Source: Sporosarcina cascadiensis (GTDB lineage Bacteria > Bacillota > Bacilli > Bacillales_A > Planococcaceae). Taken from it: a DNA stretch of 64,000 nt. The notes beneath the pieces are model-generated. The model did no database searches and was not told the origin of the DNA. It worked only from the letters and a program-made list of their open reading frames with translations. Within the stretch, counting starts at the first letter, position 1; the number at the start of each line of letters is the position of its first letter. Below are positions 35,044-44,488 of this stretch, piece after piece. Made by a program: the position numbers and the translations under genes. The stretch covers positions 164,671 through 228,670 of the forward strand of contig NZ_WHVV01000005.1 of assembly GCF_009650995.1 (NCBI RefSeq). Reading direction: 5' to 3'.

Positions 35044-37146
35044 GTGTCAAAATTCAGAAGTATTGCTTGGAAGCTATCAGGAATTATCATAGGACTATTT
35101 TTACTTTTATTCGTTATCTACACAATCAGCACAAGTACAATCTTATATAATCAAAGCATGTCGGACTCCGAGGAATTTGCAGTTGAAAACACCCAATTAA
35201 ACGCCAAAAAATTGAGCGAGCGATTTAATAAAACGAATGAAATGCTGCATACGACCAAGCACATTTTTGAGACACTGCAGTCACAAGGAAACCTCTCAAC
35301 AGATGAAATCATTTCAATCATTCAAAATAACTTGGAAAAAAATATGGATGCAACCGGAATGGCAGCTATTTTTGAAAAAGGTTCTGTCAAGCTGGACGAT
35401 CAAACTAATAAAAACCTGGTCGATCCAACAAAACGTTTCATTCCGTATTTATATAAAGAAGGAAGCAGCATCAATGTAGAAGCGCTCAGTGAGTATGATA
35501 CGCCTGGTGAAGGTGATTGGTATTTAACTCCGAAAGCAGAGAAACGCGCGGTCATGACGGAACCATATGAATACAATGCAGGCGGCCAAACTGTACTGAT
35601 GACGACATTATCCGTGCCGTTAGTTAGCGCAAATGATGAATTTTTTGGTGTGCTGACGACGGACATATCCATTGATTTCTTAAATGAACTGGTTAAAGAC
35701 ATCGAACCGGAAGGCGGCTATGCTTCTATTATTACGGACGCGGGCAGTCTGACGGCCAATAGCCTGAAGGATGAGATGAACGGTACAAATATGGCGCAGG
35801 CCATCAATTGGGAGCCTGTTAAACAGCAAATCAATAATTTAGAAACAAGCACCCTGTATGTAGATTCAAAATCATTGAAAGAAGAAGCATTTAATACATT
35901 TGCACCCATCGTACTGGATCAAATCGATGAAAAATGGTCTGTGCAAACGGTGGTTCCCAAAACAAAAATCCTGGAAACATTCAATGCGATTTTATGGCTT
36001 ACAATTATTGCAGCAGTCGTGATGGTCATCTTGATGACTGTAGTCACAGCAGGCTTCATCTTCAAACAGCTGAAGCCGTTATCTTCCTTGCAGCAATCGA
36101 TAGAGGCGGCGGCAAAAGGTGACATGACGCAAAGTGTGGAAGAAAAGTTAATTCGTAATGATGAAATCGGAGCTGTTTCGAAGGCCTATAATAATATGAT
36201 TGATCAAACCAATCATGCCATTTATTCGGTACGCGATGCAGCTGCCCGTTTAAACGAATCATCTGCTCATGTCCATCAGGCATTTGAAGAAATTGTAGCG
36301 GCGAGCGAAGAAGTTTCATTGGCTACAACAGAAATCGCACACGGGGCATCCAAGCAATCCGAGGACACAGAAGAAACAAGCAACCGCATGGCTGAATTGG
36401 CGGACCAAATTAATGCATTATCCGACTTGTCAGGAAATATGGATGAACTGTCTAAACAAACCGTTTCTTCTACTGAGACAGGTATGTATGAAGTGAAAAA
36501 GCTTCGTGAGCATAATATATCGGCTAACGAAATGACAGAAAAGGTCCAGTTGCAGATGGAAACCCTATCGAATAAAATCGGTGCCATCAATCAGGTCATC
36601 ACGTCCATTCATGATATCACCGCGCAGACGAACCTCCTTGCATTAAATGCGAGCATCGAAGCTGCAAGAGCGGGTGAGCACGGTAAAGGGTTCGCCGTCG
36701 TCGCGGAGGAAGTTCGAAATCTGGCCGAACAGTCACAGAAAGAAACAAGCGTTATTTCAGAGATTGTAAAAGAAATCGTAGCAGAATCAAAGCAAACGAC
36801 AGAAGTGATTACAGCGAATATGCAGGTGATGGAAGAGCAAAACCAATCTGTCACAAGCACAGAAGTCTCATTCACACAAAACGTGGAATTGACCAATCAA
36901 ATGCGCCAGGCCATCATGGAACTGGCAGCTGAGCTGGAAGAAATGCTTGTACACAAAGATCAGGCAATGCTTGCGATTCAGAGTGTTTCAGCAGTATCTG
37001 AAGAAACAGCAGCTTCTGCTGAACAAGTGAGTGCATCGTCTGAAGCACAGCAGAGTGAAGTAGAGCGTGTGGCGGAATCGACCAACCGAATGAAAGAAAT
37101 TGCAGGTGAATTGCAGGATGTAGTCGGCCGGTTCCGATTAGAATAG
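35044..37146 (+). CDS. Methyl-accepting chemotaxis protein
   Basis: This is a 700-residue chemoreceptor. Membrane helix 1 is at about 12-34, a periplasmic-type Cache sensor domain at about 35-310 ([36 protein letters not shown]), helix 2 at about 313-341, a HAMP domain to about 395, then the signalling coiled coil. The conserved tip lies near 540 ([21 protein letters not shown]). The start is GTG 35044 after AGGAGGTAACAAA. The ligand is unknown; dCache receptors often sense amino acids or organic acids. It is single-gene with its own terminator. Confidence 0.93.
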   Translation: MSKFRSIAWKLSGIIIGLFLLLFVIYTISTSTILYNQSMSDSEEFAVENTQLNAKKLSERFNKTNEMLHTTKHIFETLQSQGNLSTDEIISIIQNNLEKNMDATGMAAIFEKGSVKLDDQTNKNLVDPTKRFIPYLYKEGSSINVEALSEYDTPGEGDWYLTPKAEKRAVMTEPYEYNAGGQTVLMTTLSVPLVSANDEFFGVLTTDISIDFLNELVKDIEPEGGYASIITDAGSLTANSLKDEMNGTNMAQAINWEPVKQQINNLETSTLYVDSKSLKEEAFNTFAPIVLDQIDEKWSVQTVVPKTKILETFNAILWLTIIAAVVMVILMTVVTAGFIFKQLKPLSSLQQSIEAAAKGDMTQSVEEKLIRNDEIGAVSKAYNNMIDQTNHAIYSVRDAAARLNESSAHVHQAFEEIVAASEEVSLATTEIAHGASKQSEDTEETSNRMAELADQINALSDLSGNMDELSKQTVSSTETGMYEVKKLREHNISANEMTEKVQLQMETLSNKIGAINQVITSIHDITAQTNLLALNASIEAARAGEHGKGFAVVAEEVRNLAEQSQKETSVISEIVKEIVAESKQTTEVITANMQVMEEQNQSVTSTEVSFTQNVELTNQMRQAIMELAAELEEMLVHKDQAMLAIQSVSAVSEETAASAEQVSASSEAQQSEVERVAESTNRMKEIAGELQDVVGRFRLE

Positions 37147-37161
37147 TATGAATGAACGCAG

Positions 37162-37205
37162 AAAACCTTCTTCCGCCAATCTTTTTGGCAGAAGAAGGTT
37201 TTTTC
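37162..37205 (+). terminator. Terminator after chemoreceptor gene
   Basis: AAAACCTTCTTC pairs with GAAGAAGGTTTT, with an inner GCCA/TGGC extension and a T tract. Confidence 0.9.
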
Positions 37206-37265
37206 ATATAGGCAGTATATGTGTATGAATTTATCTAATTTAGTAACTAAGCTTGAAATTTTCTA

Positions 37266-37295
37266 TTGCGCAATTGAATATATTTATAGTATAAT
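37266..37295 (+). promoter_or_regulatory. Candidate sigma-A promoter
   Basis: TTGCGC (37266-37271) and TATAAT (37290-37295) are separated by 18 bases in the 310-bp non-coding stretch before the small gene at 37520. The -10 is perfect and the -35 partial. Confidence 0.45.
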
Positions 37296-37381
37296 GTTCT
37301 GAATAGGAAGAATTGAAAATCATGCACACTAATATTTCCGGAGTAGAAGAAAGAGAAATTCCTTATACCTTTATCAGAATA

Positions 37382-37395
37382 TGTAAGCGCTTCCA
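37382..37395. promoter_or_regulatory. Candidate cre site (CcpA)
   Basis: TGTAAGCGCTTCCA differs at one position from the consensus TGWAANCGNTNWCA. It lies about 90 bp downstream of the candidate promoter and 125 bp before the small gene at 37520, where it could act as a roadblock. Only the match is seen; binding is inferred. Confidence 0.5.
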
Positions 37396-37519
37396 AATGA
37401 CCTTGTGAGAGGGATACTTTTTTCAGGTCGGCGCATATAGTAAAAATACAAGGATAGGTTTCTAAATTCTCTGTTCGGGCATATACTGTGCAAACATTAA
37501 AAATCAGGAGGTCATTTCT

Positions 37520-37690
37520 ATGAAAAACAATACCTATCAAAACAATTCAGCACTGCCGGAGCAAAATGAGCAATTCTATTTAATCACAGGATACTCGGAG
37601 AATGGCTTTATCCATGGGATTACATGGGAAGAAGCTTATGTACAAGGATTGGCGGAGTGCGGCTGTCTATGCGAACAACAACTAATGTAA
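37520..37690 (+). CDS. Small protein with Cys-rich tail, unknown
   Basis: This is 56 residues, translated by me from ATG 37520 with CAGGAGGTCATTT upstream, a very good ribosome binding site. It has a hydrophilic N-terminal part, then FYLITGYSENGFIHGITWEE, and a tail LAECGCLCEQQLM with three cysteines in a CGCLC arrangement. There is no signal peptide. I do not recognise it. A metal-binding or modified peptide is conceivable, but no maturation enzyme is nearby. A cre-like site and a candidate promoter lie upstream and a terminator follows. Confidence 0.65.
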   Translation: MKNNTYQNNSALPEQNEQFYLITGYSENGFIHGITWEEAYVQGLAECGCLCEQQLM

Positions 37691-37709
37691 CCGGCGAAGA
37701 AAATTCGAT

Positions 37710-37777
37710 ACAGGGTGCCTGACAGGAAACAATTGTGATGAAGTCCACACTTGTTTTGTGCATAGGCACCCTGTTTT
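37710..37777 (+). terminator. Long-hairpin terminator
   Basis: ACAGGGTGCCT (37710-37720) pairs with AGGCACCCTGT (37764-37774), with further partial pairing inside, followed by TTTT. Confidence 0.75.
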
Positions 37778-37867
37778 GTTATGCCGTTAGTCTTTTGATG
37801 CTGCATCTTTCTTATCTTGTAACTTTATCCACTTTTGAGAGTCTAAGTGGGAAAGGGGGCTTACGAT

Positions 37868-38752
37868 ATGAAAAAAAGTCGATTGTTAATCAGTTTGATC
37901 TTAGTATTATTCAGTTTACTGGGATGCCAGCAGAATGAGCAGACGGAGGAAAAGCAGGGAACACCGCTTTTAGGGGAAGTGACAAATCAAGCAGAAGTGA
38001 CCGAAGATGATTTTGTCTACCGGTTAGTTTCCGAAAAACAACAGTATCAAGTTAGCGAGCCGATAAAATTATATGCAGAATTAGAATATACAGGTGATCA
38101 AGATGAAGTAGAAATCACCCATGCCACTTCGCCGTTTTATTTTCCTATTACTGAAACAACAAGAGAATACGATATTGAATACTCTATGGATATGCCTTTA
38201 GAGCGAACCATGCTGAAAAAAGGGGAATCGCTTCGTATGGATTATGAATCCAGCGGCAGTTTTCTGGACAGGGATACTGAAGAATATAAAACGTTTATGA
38301 AACAAGTCATGAACGGCCACTTTCCTGCGGGTCAATATGTTGTTGACGGTAATGCCGACTTTAATTTAATTGGAACCGAAGAAAAAAAGTATCAAATAGA
38401 GGCGCCGGTGAAATTTCAGGTTGCTGGTGGAATCAAAAAATTCAGCTTATCCAAGTCGAAAGGTTTCGGTCAAGTGAATGGGGATATTTATGCAGAAATA
38501 GATGACGAAGAATCAGCTGAATTGATCCAGACTGCAATTTTGAATGCTGTGAAACAACCTGGCATAGTCGATACGGCGGCTTCTGATTATGATATGAAAG
38601 TGTCCTATGAAGACGGCGGAACGCAGGGATATCATTTGTGGATTGGTGAAAAGGGACAGAAGAGTACAATTATGCGGGTTGATGACACACATAGGATTTA
38701 TACTGTTTCAAAAGAGATGACGGAGCTGTTGTTTGAGATTGTTAACAAATAG
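37868..38752 (+). CDS. Lipoprotein, unknown
   Basis: This is 294 residues. A lipoprotein signal peptide ends at the lipobox SLLGC (Cys about 23). The mature part is acidic and rich in beta-type sequence. The region EKQQYQVSEPIKLYAELEYTGD looks like an immunoglobulin-like (BsuPI-type) domain, followed by DADFN-type strands and a C-terminal part of about 90 residues (GFGQVNGDIYAEIDDEES). The RBS GGGAAAGGGGG lies before ATG 37868. It is surface-exposed; the role is unknown. Confidence 0.75.
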   Translation: MKKSRLLISLILVLFSLLGCQQNEQTEEKQGTPLLGEVTNQAEVTEDDFVYRLVSEKQQYQVSEPIKLYAELEYTGDQDEVEITHATSPFYFPITETTREYDIEYSMDMPLERTMLKKGESLRMDYESSGSFLDRDTEEYKTFMKQVMNGHFPAGQYVVDGNADFNLIGTEEKKYQIEAPVKFQVAGGIKKFSLSKSKGFGQVNGDIYAEIDDEESAELIQTAILNAVKQPGIVDTAASDYDMKVSYEDGGTQGYHLWIGEKGQKSTIMRVDDTHRIYTVSKEMTELLFEIVNK

Positions 38753-38840
38753 CTATTTCTTTCATCCGTCACAAATCATACTCTACCACCTTCGCCTTCA
38801 TCCGTGGTAAAATAGAACAAACCAAATAAATGAGTTTGCA

Positions 38841-38998
38841 CGATGCGCCGGTACCTATCAAGGTATAAAAGGGAATTCGGAAATCGAAGCTGTCCCCGCA
38901 ACTGTACACACGGACGACCGCCAGAAACAGCCACTATGGAGACATGGGAAGGCTTGGCGGAAGGATGAAGTGAAGCCAGGAGACCTGCCGCGCATCGT
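38841..38998 (+). promoter_or_regulatory. Cobalamin (B12) riboswitch
   Basis: The closing stem CGATGCGC (38841-38848) pairs with GCGCATCG (38990-38997). Between them are the aptamer landmarks: AAAAGGGAATTCGG, the invariant GAAGCTGTCCCCGCAACTG block, GCCACTATGG.. ATGGGAAGGC and GAAGCCAGGAGACCTGCC (the B12-box). A Rho-independent terminator follows at 39116-39152, and the next gene starts at 39178. The arrangement predicts that expression of the RNR-like gene is switched off when cobalamin is plentiful. Confidence 0.95.
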
Positions 38999-39115
38999 CA
39001 AAGCGACACTTTCTTCGGGGGTTGAGAGGTGGAGGCAAAAAAGTCTCTGATCATCATGCGGCTTGCATGGTTACTTTAGAGTTGCTTATTTTTGTTTCCT
39101 CATTCACAACTATTG

Positions 39116-39152
39116 CAATCATACTGCCGAAGAGGCGGAATGATTGTTTTTT
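39116..39152 (+). terminator. Riboswitch expression-platform terminator
   Basis: CAATCAT (39116-39122) pairs with ATGATTG (39140-39146), with CTGCC/GGCGG inside the stem, followed by TTTTTT. It lies between the B12 aptamer and the ATG at 39178, the expected place for transcriptional control. Confidence 0.8.
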
Positions 39153-39177
39153 GTTGTTTACGAAAGGAGACGGCGAG

Positions 39178-40593
39178 ATGAAGGTATTGGAACAAACAGA
39201 AGAGCGGCCGCATGAACGCGCGCTGCTGACTATTTTATACAAACAAGCAGAACAATTGCGCAAAAAACCGGCATACGAAGGATTTCACCATACCGTGCGA
39301 AAGCTGCTGGAAGCCGGGTTATACGGCAGCTGGGTCAATCATTATTCTGCCAATGAAATTAAATGGCTGGGCCTGCAAATTGTACCTGAACGCGATCAGC
39401 TTCTTTGCATCAGACAGCTCCGTCAATATATGAATGAATTTGTCACATGCAATCATTATGATTGGCCAATGGGACTCCCGCAAGAACGGCTGATGCTCAT
39501 TGCGATGGCTGCCATGCAGCAGGAAACCGTCCAGCGTCTGCAAAAAGTCAGGGAAGCTTATTGGGTATTGAGCAAGGGATATGTGACGCTGCCGGATGAG
39601 GTGATGGCATTTCTCGGCAAGACATTCAGCCAGCGTCAGTCTGCAAGCGTGCCGCATTTGTTGGATTTGCTGGATATACGAATTCAATCGTATTTATCCA
39701 GCAGAGTAAAGGAGAAGCATATCCGTATACCCCATACATTTATGGAACAAGTGAAGGCGTGCGGTTCCTGGCTGGTATTTAATATGGAAGAAGTCCGGCG
39801 CGAGATGAATTGTTCTCTTCACGATGTCGACAGTGAGGCATTTCATCAGGCTGTTGCGAATCCTGCCATTACGCATAAAAAACTATCGGCTATCGGCCTG
39901 ATGAAACAGCTGCTGGCCAGTGACGGTGTTGTTTTTCATTTTGAGGAAGATAGTCAGTCTGATATCGGAAGATTAGGTTCTTCTATTCAACTGCCGCGTG
40001 TGATGAACGGCAATACTTTGGCGCAGGTTTGTGCCATACAGGTCCGTTTACTGAACGGTATATTGGATTTTTGGGAGAGAAAAGATCGCAGGCGGGAAGT
40101 GCGTATAGAAGTGGCCGGCTGGGAAGAACTGCTGGCGGGCCAACGAATTGGACTGCATTCCGAACAGGCTGTGTCCTTTATAGAACGGCTGTCTGAAGAG
40201 ATAAATCTGCACGTAATCAAAGCTTCATTGCAATTGGCGAAAGAGAAAGGACCCTATCCGCAATTTGAAGGCTCGTGCTGGCAGGATGGAAGCTATTTTG
40301 AACAGCGGCATTATACTTCTGAAGCGTGGCAGGAAATCAGCAATGAAATCAAGCAGTACGGCATTCGAAACGGCAAGTTGCGAAAAGCTTCGGATACTGT
40401 GAATTTGTCAGAACATCCCCCGACTAAGCACCGACAGCTATCGATGATTAACCGGCTCGCTGCACAGCAGCAACATACGGAGATTGGCGGTTCCATCACA
40501 TTGGAAAAGTCTCCATTACTGGAAACGGCGGAATTATTACAGCTGCTGATGAAGGCTTGGAGCAGCGGGATAGAAGAAGTAAGGATTATTTAA
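39178..40593 (+). CDS. Degenerate class I ribonucleotide reductase alpha-like protein
   Basis: This is 471 residues from ATG 39178 (AAAGGAGACGGCGAG upstream). By eye it aligns along its length with NrdA/NrdE. Residues 28-157 (LEAGLYG, YSANEI, IVPERDQLL, PQERLMLIAMAAM, VREAYWVLS) match the N-terminal helical part. Residues 180-300 match the middle, and 323-402 (GLHSEQAVSFIERLSEEINL, KGPYPQFEGS, GIRNGKL) match the late barrel. The catalytic sites have changed: the first redox Cys motif FSSC is SASV (155-158), NLC.E is replaced by SSIQLP (268-273), the C-terminal YY pair by EEVRII, and the CxxC tail and ATP cone are absent. C285 may match the second redox Cys. It is probably non-catalytic, with regulation by B12. 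Confidence 0.75.
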   Translation: MKVLEQTEERPHERALLTILYKQAEQLRKKPAYEGFHHTVRKLLEAGLYGSWVNHYSANEIKWLGLQIVPERDQLLCIRQLRQYMNEFVTCNHYDWPMGLPQERLMLIAMAAMQQETVQRLQKVREAYWVLSKGYVTLPDEVMAFLGKTFSQRQSASVPHLLDLLDIRIQSYLSSRVKEKHIRIPHTFMEQVKACGSWLVFNMEEVRREMNCSLHDVDSEAFHQAVANPAITHKKLSAIGLMKQLLASDGVVFHFEEDSQSDIGRLGSSIQLPRVMNGNTLAQVCAIQVRLLNGILDFWERKDRRREVRIEVAGWEELLAGQRIGLHSEQAVSFIERLSEEINLHVIKASLQLAKEKGPYPQFEGSCWQDGSYFEQRHYTSEAWQEISNEIKQYGIRNGKLRKASDTVNLSEHPPTKHRQLSMINRLAAQQQHTEIGGSITLEKSPLLETAELLQLLMKAWSSGIEEVRII

Positions 40594-40639
40594 AAGGGAT
40601 CTGCGTAAGGCTCTGTTCTTGATAACTTGTCTTGTGCGT

Positions 40640-40745
40640 ATTGCGAGAATCATGCTGCAGTTTGACCCCTCTTCGGCGCTTAGGGGTCGCCTTCTACTGT
40701 GAGCATACTGGCGAAAAGCATGGCTTTCTGCCAAAGAAGCTTGGC
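40640..40745. repeat. Interspersed repeat, family C copy 2
   Basis: This matches the 1916-2160 region in order: attgcgagaa, atgctgcagttt, cttcggcgct.aggggt, gcctt..actgtgagca, tactggcgaaaagc. It is non-coding, between the convergent RNR-like and catalase genes, and directly followed by a 21-bp array. Confidence 0.6.
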
Positions 40746-40747
40746 GG

Positions 40748-40894
40748 ATGATCATAGTACCCGCTCAATCGCTCATAGTCCAGCCTCATCCACTCATAGA
40801 CATCGGCTGTATGATCATTCGGCTCAGCTACGTGATCATACAGCATACCGGCATGATCATTGAACCGATCTCCGCGCTCATAGCCGCTCTGCAG
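40748..40894. repeat. 21-bp-period degenerate array, family B (7 units)
   Basis: Units start at 40748, 40769, 40790, 40811, 40832, 40853 and 40874, all 21 bases apart. Cores alternate between ATGATCAT/GTGATCAT and TCGCTCAT/CCACTCAT/GCGCTCAT. The twelve to thirteen bases between cores vary. On the minus strand one frame reads as heptapeptide repeats, but there is no start signal. Confidence 0.87.
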
Positions 40895-40955
40895 TTATGC
40901 CTCTGCGGTTGTTAGGAATATATATTAAACATTCCGCTTAGACTTCTCAACAAAC

Positions 40956-40984
40956 AGAAAACCACCCCGACGGGTGGTTTTCTG
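40956..40984. terminator. Bidirectional terminator
   Basis: AGAAAACCACCC pairs perfectly with GGGTGGTTTTCT around CGAC. It ends the catalase gene on the minus strand and any transcript from the left. Confidence 0.92.
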
Positions 40985-40993
40985 TTATTGCCA

Positions 40994-43054
40994 TTAATCT
41001 CGATCCCAAAAGCGTTGCTGTGCTACGGCAGCCACAAATTCTTCTCCGAAATTTGTATTTCCTGAAGCAAATACGACTCCTGCCATATTGCTTTCGTTGG
41101 ACTTCTCCAGGAATGCCTGGCCTGAAGAAGCTACACCGATCGGTTTATAATGAGTGTAGGCTACGCGCAGATAGTCTGCAATTTCGTAATCAAATCTGCT
41201 TTGATTTTTATGCGTTCCGCCTACGATATAAATAGAGTCCAGCAAATAGGGGCTAGTCGTGATAAATGTCTCGTTGACTTTTAGCTTGGTTCCGTCATCA
41301 CCGGTAACAGTGCCCAGTGTGTCGCTGACAATCACAACAAAGACTCCATACTTCTTCAGTGTTTCAAGCGCACCTGAAACTTCATTCGCAGGGAAGCCGT
41401 CACCGACCAATACGCCGACTTTCATAGAGTACGCATATTTCGGCGTATTTGCCTGGCTGAGGGAAGGGTAGCTGGTCGTAACCTGCACAGGCGTTCCGCT
41501 AGGCCGGTCCACGCCGATATTGTCCGCTATCGTATTCGCTAATTCTCTGTCTACATTTATCAGCATATCGACGTTTTGCTGACGCACCGACTTGCTTTTT
41601 ACGCTGCCGAGCTGATAGCTGAAACCGTCAATTGTATGCTGTTTCTCAACAGGTGTCAGACTGTTCCAGAAAATTCTTGGCTGCGTGAAGAAATCGTCGA
41701 ACGACTTGCTTCGTGCCCGGATCGCATGGCCGTCTATTTTCTTCGGATACGATTCATAGCCGCCTTCTTCCGGCGGAGTCGTGTACGGAGTATTATTAGC
41801 CAGTGAGTTTTGATGGTAGTTGACTTGGTCGGTATCAATCCGATATCTCATAGCGCCCCGTCTTGTATTGTTATGGAACGGGCAGATTGGCCGGTTGATC
41901 GGCAAGTCCTGGAAGTTTGCGCTGCCAAGTCTGTGATATTGGGTGCTCTGGTAGGCGATCAAGCGGCCCTGCAGAACCGGGTCATTGGAGAAGTCGATTC
42001 CCGGAACTACATTTGCAGGGTTGAACGCCACTTGCTCCAACTCAGCAAATTCATTATCGACGTTCCGGTTCAATGTCATCTTGCCGATCAGCTTAACCGG
42101 AATCAATTCTTCCGGCCAGAATTTAGCCGGGTCCAGAATATCAAAATCAAATTTGAACTCGTCTTCCATCGCAACCAGCTGAACGCCCAGCTCATATTCT
42201 GCATAAGCTCCGCGGTCAATCGCTTCCCTCAAATCACGGCGGTGGTAATCCGGATCAATTCCGCCAATTTTTTGCGCCTCATCCATCAGCAGCGAATGCA
42301 CGCCGAGCACAGGCTTCCAGACAAACCGGACAAAAGTGGCCACTCCTTCTTCATTGACCAGAAGATACGTATTGATCGAAAAGGATTCAATCATCCGATA
42401 ACTTCTCACGATGCCCCGATCCGACATAATCCACATGACCATGTGAAGGGACTCCTGATTATTCGCGACATAATCCCAAAAATTATCATGTGCACCGGCA
42501 GCTGTCGGGATTCCGGTGCGGGGTTCAGGTTTGTAAGCGTGAATCATGTCCGGGAACTTCATGGCATCCTGATTGATCAATACAGGCATGGCAATGGTAG
42601 TCAGATCATAATTTCCTTCCTCCGTGTAAAACTTCACTCCTTTACAGCGCAAATCCCTTGCCGTATCTTTAGAACCCTTACTCCCTTGCACAGTAGAGAA
42701 GCGGACGAATACCGGCGTCTTTTTGCCGGGCTCCTGTAAAAAGCATGCTTTGGTGAACTGACTCATCGACTCATAGCATTCAAACTCTCCATGTGCGCCG
42801 TACCCTCTCGCATGCACGATTCTTTCAGGTATTTCCTCATGAAGGAAGTGGGTCATTTTTTCAAAATATTCATAGTCCTGACGAAGTGACGGACCGCGTA
42901 CACCGGCTGTCAGCTGCTCCGAGTCATTAGACAGTTTCTTTGACTGGTTGGTTGTTAACGGCTTTCCTGTATTTTGAACACGGAATTCCTCCAGTTGCTC
43001 GTTTTTACTGTTGCCATCGTTTTCACGGTTATTTCCTGAGTGTGATTTATCCAT
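40994..43054 (-). CDS. Catalase, large-subunit (HPII-like)
   Basis: This is a 686-residue clade 2 heme catalase. Active-site His lies in RIVHARGYGAHGEFE, distal Asn in AHDNFWDYV, and proximal heme Tyr in GRLIAYQSTQYHRLG. A C-terminal flavodoxin/GATase-like domain (about 530-686, KVGVLVGDGFPANEVSGAL) marks the large type found in many Bacillales, including spore-associated forms. I chose ATG 43054, with AAGGTGCG upstream; the longer frame to 43117 lacks a signal. It is divergent from the CdaR-like gene. Confidence 0.95.
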   Translation of the reverse strand: MDKSHSGNNRENDGNSKNEQLEEFRVQNTGKPLTTNQSKKLSNDSEQLTAGVRGPSLRQDYEYFEKMTHFLHEEIPERIVHARGYGAHGEFECYESMSQFTKACFLQEPGKKTPVFVRFSTVQGSKGSKDTARDLRCKGVKFYTEEGNYDLTTIAMPVLINQDAMKFPDMIHAYKPEPRTGIPTAAGAHDNFWDYVANNQESLHMVMWIMSDRGIVRSYRMIESFSINTYLLVNEEGVATFVRFVWKPVLGVHSLLMDEAQKIGGIDPDYHRRDLREAIDRGAYAEYELGVQLVAMEDEFKFDFDILDPAKFWPEELIPVKLIGKMTLNRNVDNEFAELEQVAFNPANVVPGIDFSNDPVLQGRLIAYQSTQYHRLGSANFQDLPINRPICPFHNNTRRGAMRYRIDTDQVNYHQNSLANNTPYTTPPEEGGYESYPKKIDGHAIRARSKSFDDFFTQPRIFWNSLTPVEKQHTIDGFSYQLGSVKSKSVRQQNVDMLINVDRELANTIADNIGVDRPSGTPVQVTTSYPSLSQANTPKYAYSMKVGVLVGDGFPANEVSGALETLKKYGVFVVIVSDTLGTVTGDDGTKLKVNETFITTSPYLLDSIYIVGGTHKNQSRFDYEIADYLRVAYTHYKPIGVASSGQAFLEKSNESNMAGVVFASGNTNFGEEFVAAVAQQRFWDRD

Positions 43055-43241
43055 ACACACGCACCTTTCCTGAGTAAAGTTTCCGATCGTTATCATACTA
43101 TGCGCGCTAATCAGCAATATTCATTGTATGGATGTAAGATATTGTGAAGCACGTTGCATTTCCTTCCCGCCCCCTATTGAGATGAAAACTGAAGTGGCGT
43201 AAGATAACACTAACTAGCAGTTTTCATCAGAGGTGAAGCGG

Positions 43242-44351
43242 ATGTTCCAATTTGATACATTAGGACAAGAGATGGTGAAAGAGATATCGAATTTGATTCA
43301 GCAGCAGGTGATTTTAACAGACCGCCGCGGCTTTATTCAGGCGAGCACAGACGCTGCCCGGATCAATCAATTCCATGAAGGTGCATTGTTGAGCATTCGA
43401 CAGAAAGAAATGCTCTATATGGATGATGACGAAGTAGAGCGATTGCGCGGTGTGCGTAAAGGGATCGCGCTGCCGATTATTATTGACGATGAACCGATTG
43501 CTGCACTCGGCATTACCGGTGAACCTGAGACAATCAGGCCGCAAGCACAGCTGATTTTACGTGTTGCAGAACTATTCATTCAAGATTCCATGAAGCGAAA
43601 GCAAAAAGATGAAAAGGTACGGGATTTGGAGTTCTTCGTGTTTGACTGGCTGACGGGAATGAAGAAAGACGAGCGATTTGGAGAGAGGGGCACACTGCTC
43701 GGAATTGACGTGACACAGTATCGGCAAGTAGCGGTCATTGAAGTGATTGATTTATTGGAACAGTTCTCGATTGAGGAAATAGACATATTTACATCGATTC
43801 AAAACATCCACAAATCCATGAAAATGATACGCTGGGCGCAGAACAAGATTTTGCTGCTGCTGCCTGAAATGAATCAGGAAACTCTCGCCCATGAATTAAA
43901 TTTCTTGCTGCTTCATATGAAACGGCGTAAAAAGGTCCAAGTCGTTGCGGGGATCGGAGCACCGACAGATTACTTTGACCTGGCTAAATCATTTGGACAG
44001 GCGGAGCGCGCAGTCAGTGCTTCGAAAAGATCGGGTGAAATCGTATTTGAGCATGAGCTGCGTCTTGAAATTATATTACAGAGCATCCCGGTAGCGGCAC
44101 GAGCTGATTTTCTGAGCCGGACTATTGCGCCGCTTATGAAAGAAGAAGAGCTGCTGCATAACCTGAAAGTCTGGTTTTCGGAAAACCAATCCATGCAAAA
44201 TACCGCGCAGCGTTTGCATATCCATAAGAACACGCTGTCCTACCGCCTGCAGAAAATCGAGCAGTTAACGGGGTTATCTGTATCAAGTACACACGATGTG
44301 TTTCTGCTTTACTTGGCGTTGTCACTGCTGGACGAGCAGATGAATAAGTGA
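43242..44351 (+). CDS. CdaR-family transcriptional regulator
   Basis: This is 369 residues. An N-terminal diacid-recognition-type domain (about 1-130, QQVILTDRRGFIQASTDAARI) is followed by a GGDEF-like middle part and a C-terminal PucR-type helix-turn-helix (NTAQRLHIHKNTLSYRLQKIEQLTG). Relatives regulate glycerate or glycolate use. The Bacillus YsfB regulator next to the glcDF-type genes is the closest parallel I recall. Here glcDF lies 2.3 kb downstream behind a YibE/F pair, so control of that operon is plausible but unproven. ATG 43242 follows AGAGGTGA. Confidence 0.85.
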   Translation: MFQFDTLGQEMVKEISNLIQQQVILTDRRGFIQASTDAARINQFHEGALLSIRQKEMLYMDDDEVERLRGVRKGIALPIIIDDEPIAALGITGEPETIRPQAQLILRVAELFIQDSMKRKQKDEKVRDLEFFVFDWLTGMKKDERFGERGTLLGIDVTQYRQVAVIEVIDLLEQFSIEEIDIFTSIQNIHKSMKMIRWAQNKILLLLPEMNQETLAHELNFLLLHMKRRKKVQVVAGIGAPTDYFDLAKSFGQAERAVSASKRSGEIVFEHELRLEIILQSIPVAARADFLSRTIAPLMKEEELLHNLKVWFSENQSMQNTAQRLHIHKNTLSYRLQKIEQLTGLSVSSTHDVFLLYLALSLLDEQMNK

Positions 44352-44488
44352 ACAGTGCTTCGCTTCCTATAATGGAATCGGAGTTTTTCTTAATTGAATG
44401 GGAAAACAAATCATTTTCTAAAATCCTGCGTCCTATTCATGGCAGGCTTACCCTGTGTCTTATCCCAAGAGTGTCAGGAGGATTTATT

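Noticed and set aside
39022..39177. N-terminal extension of the RNR-like protein
   Set aside because: The extension runs through the riboswitch terminator; ATG 39178 has a good ribosome binding site and matches the start of homology.
41810..42739. 309-residue plus-strand frame inside the catalase gene
   Set aside because: Antisense shadow of a clearly conserved catalase; no ribosome binding site or recognisable motif.
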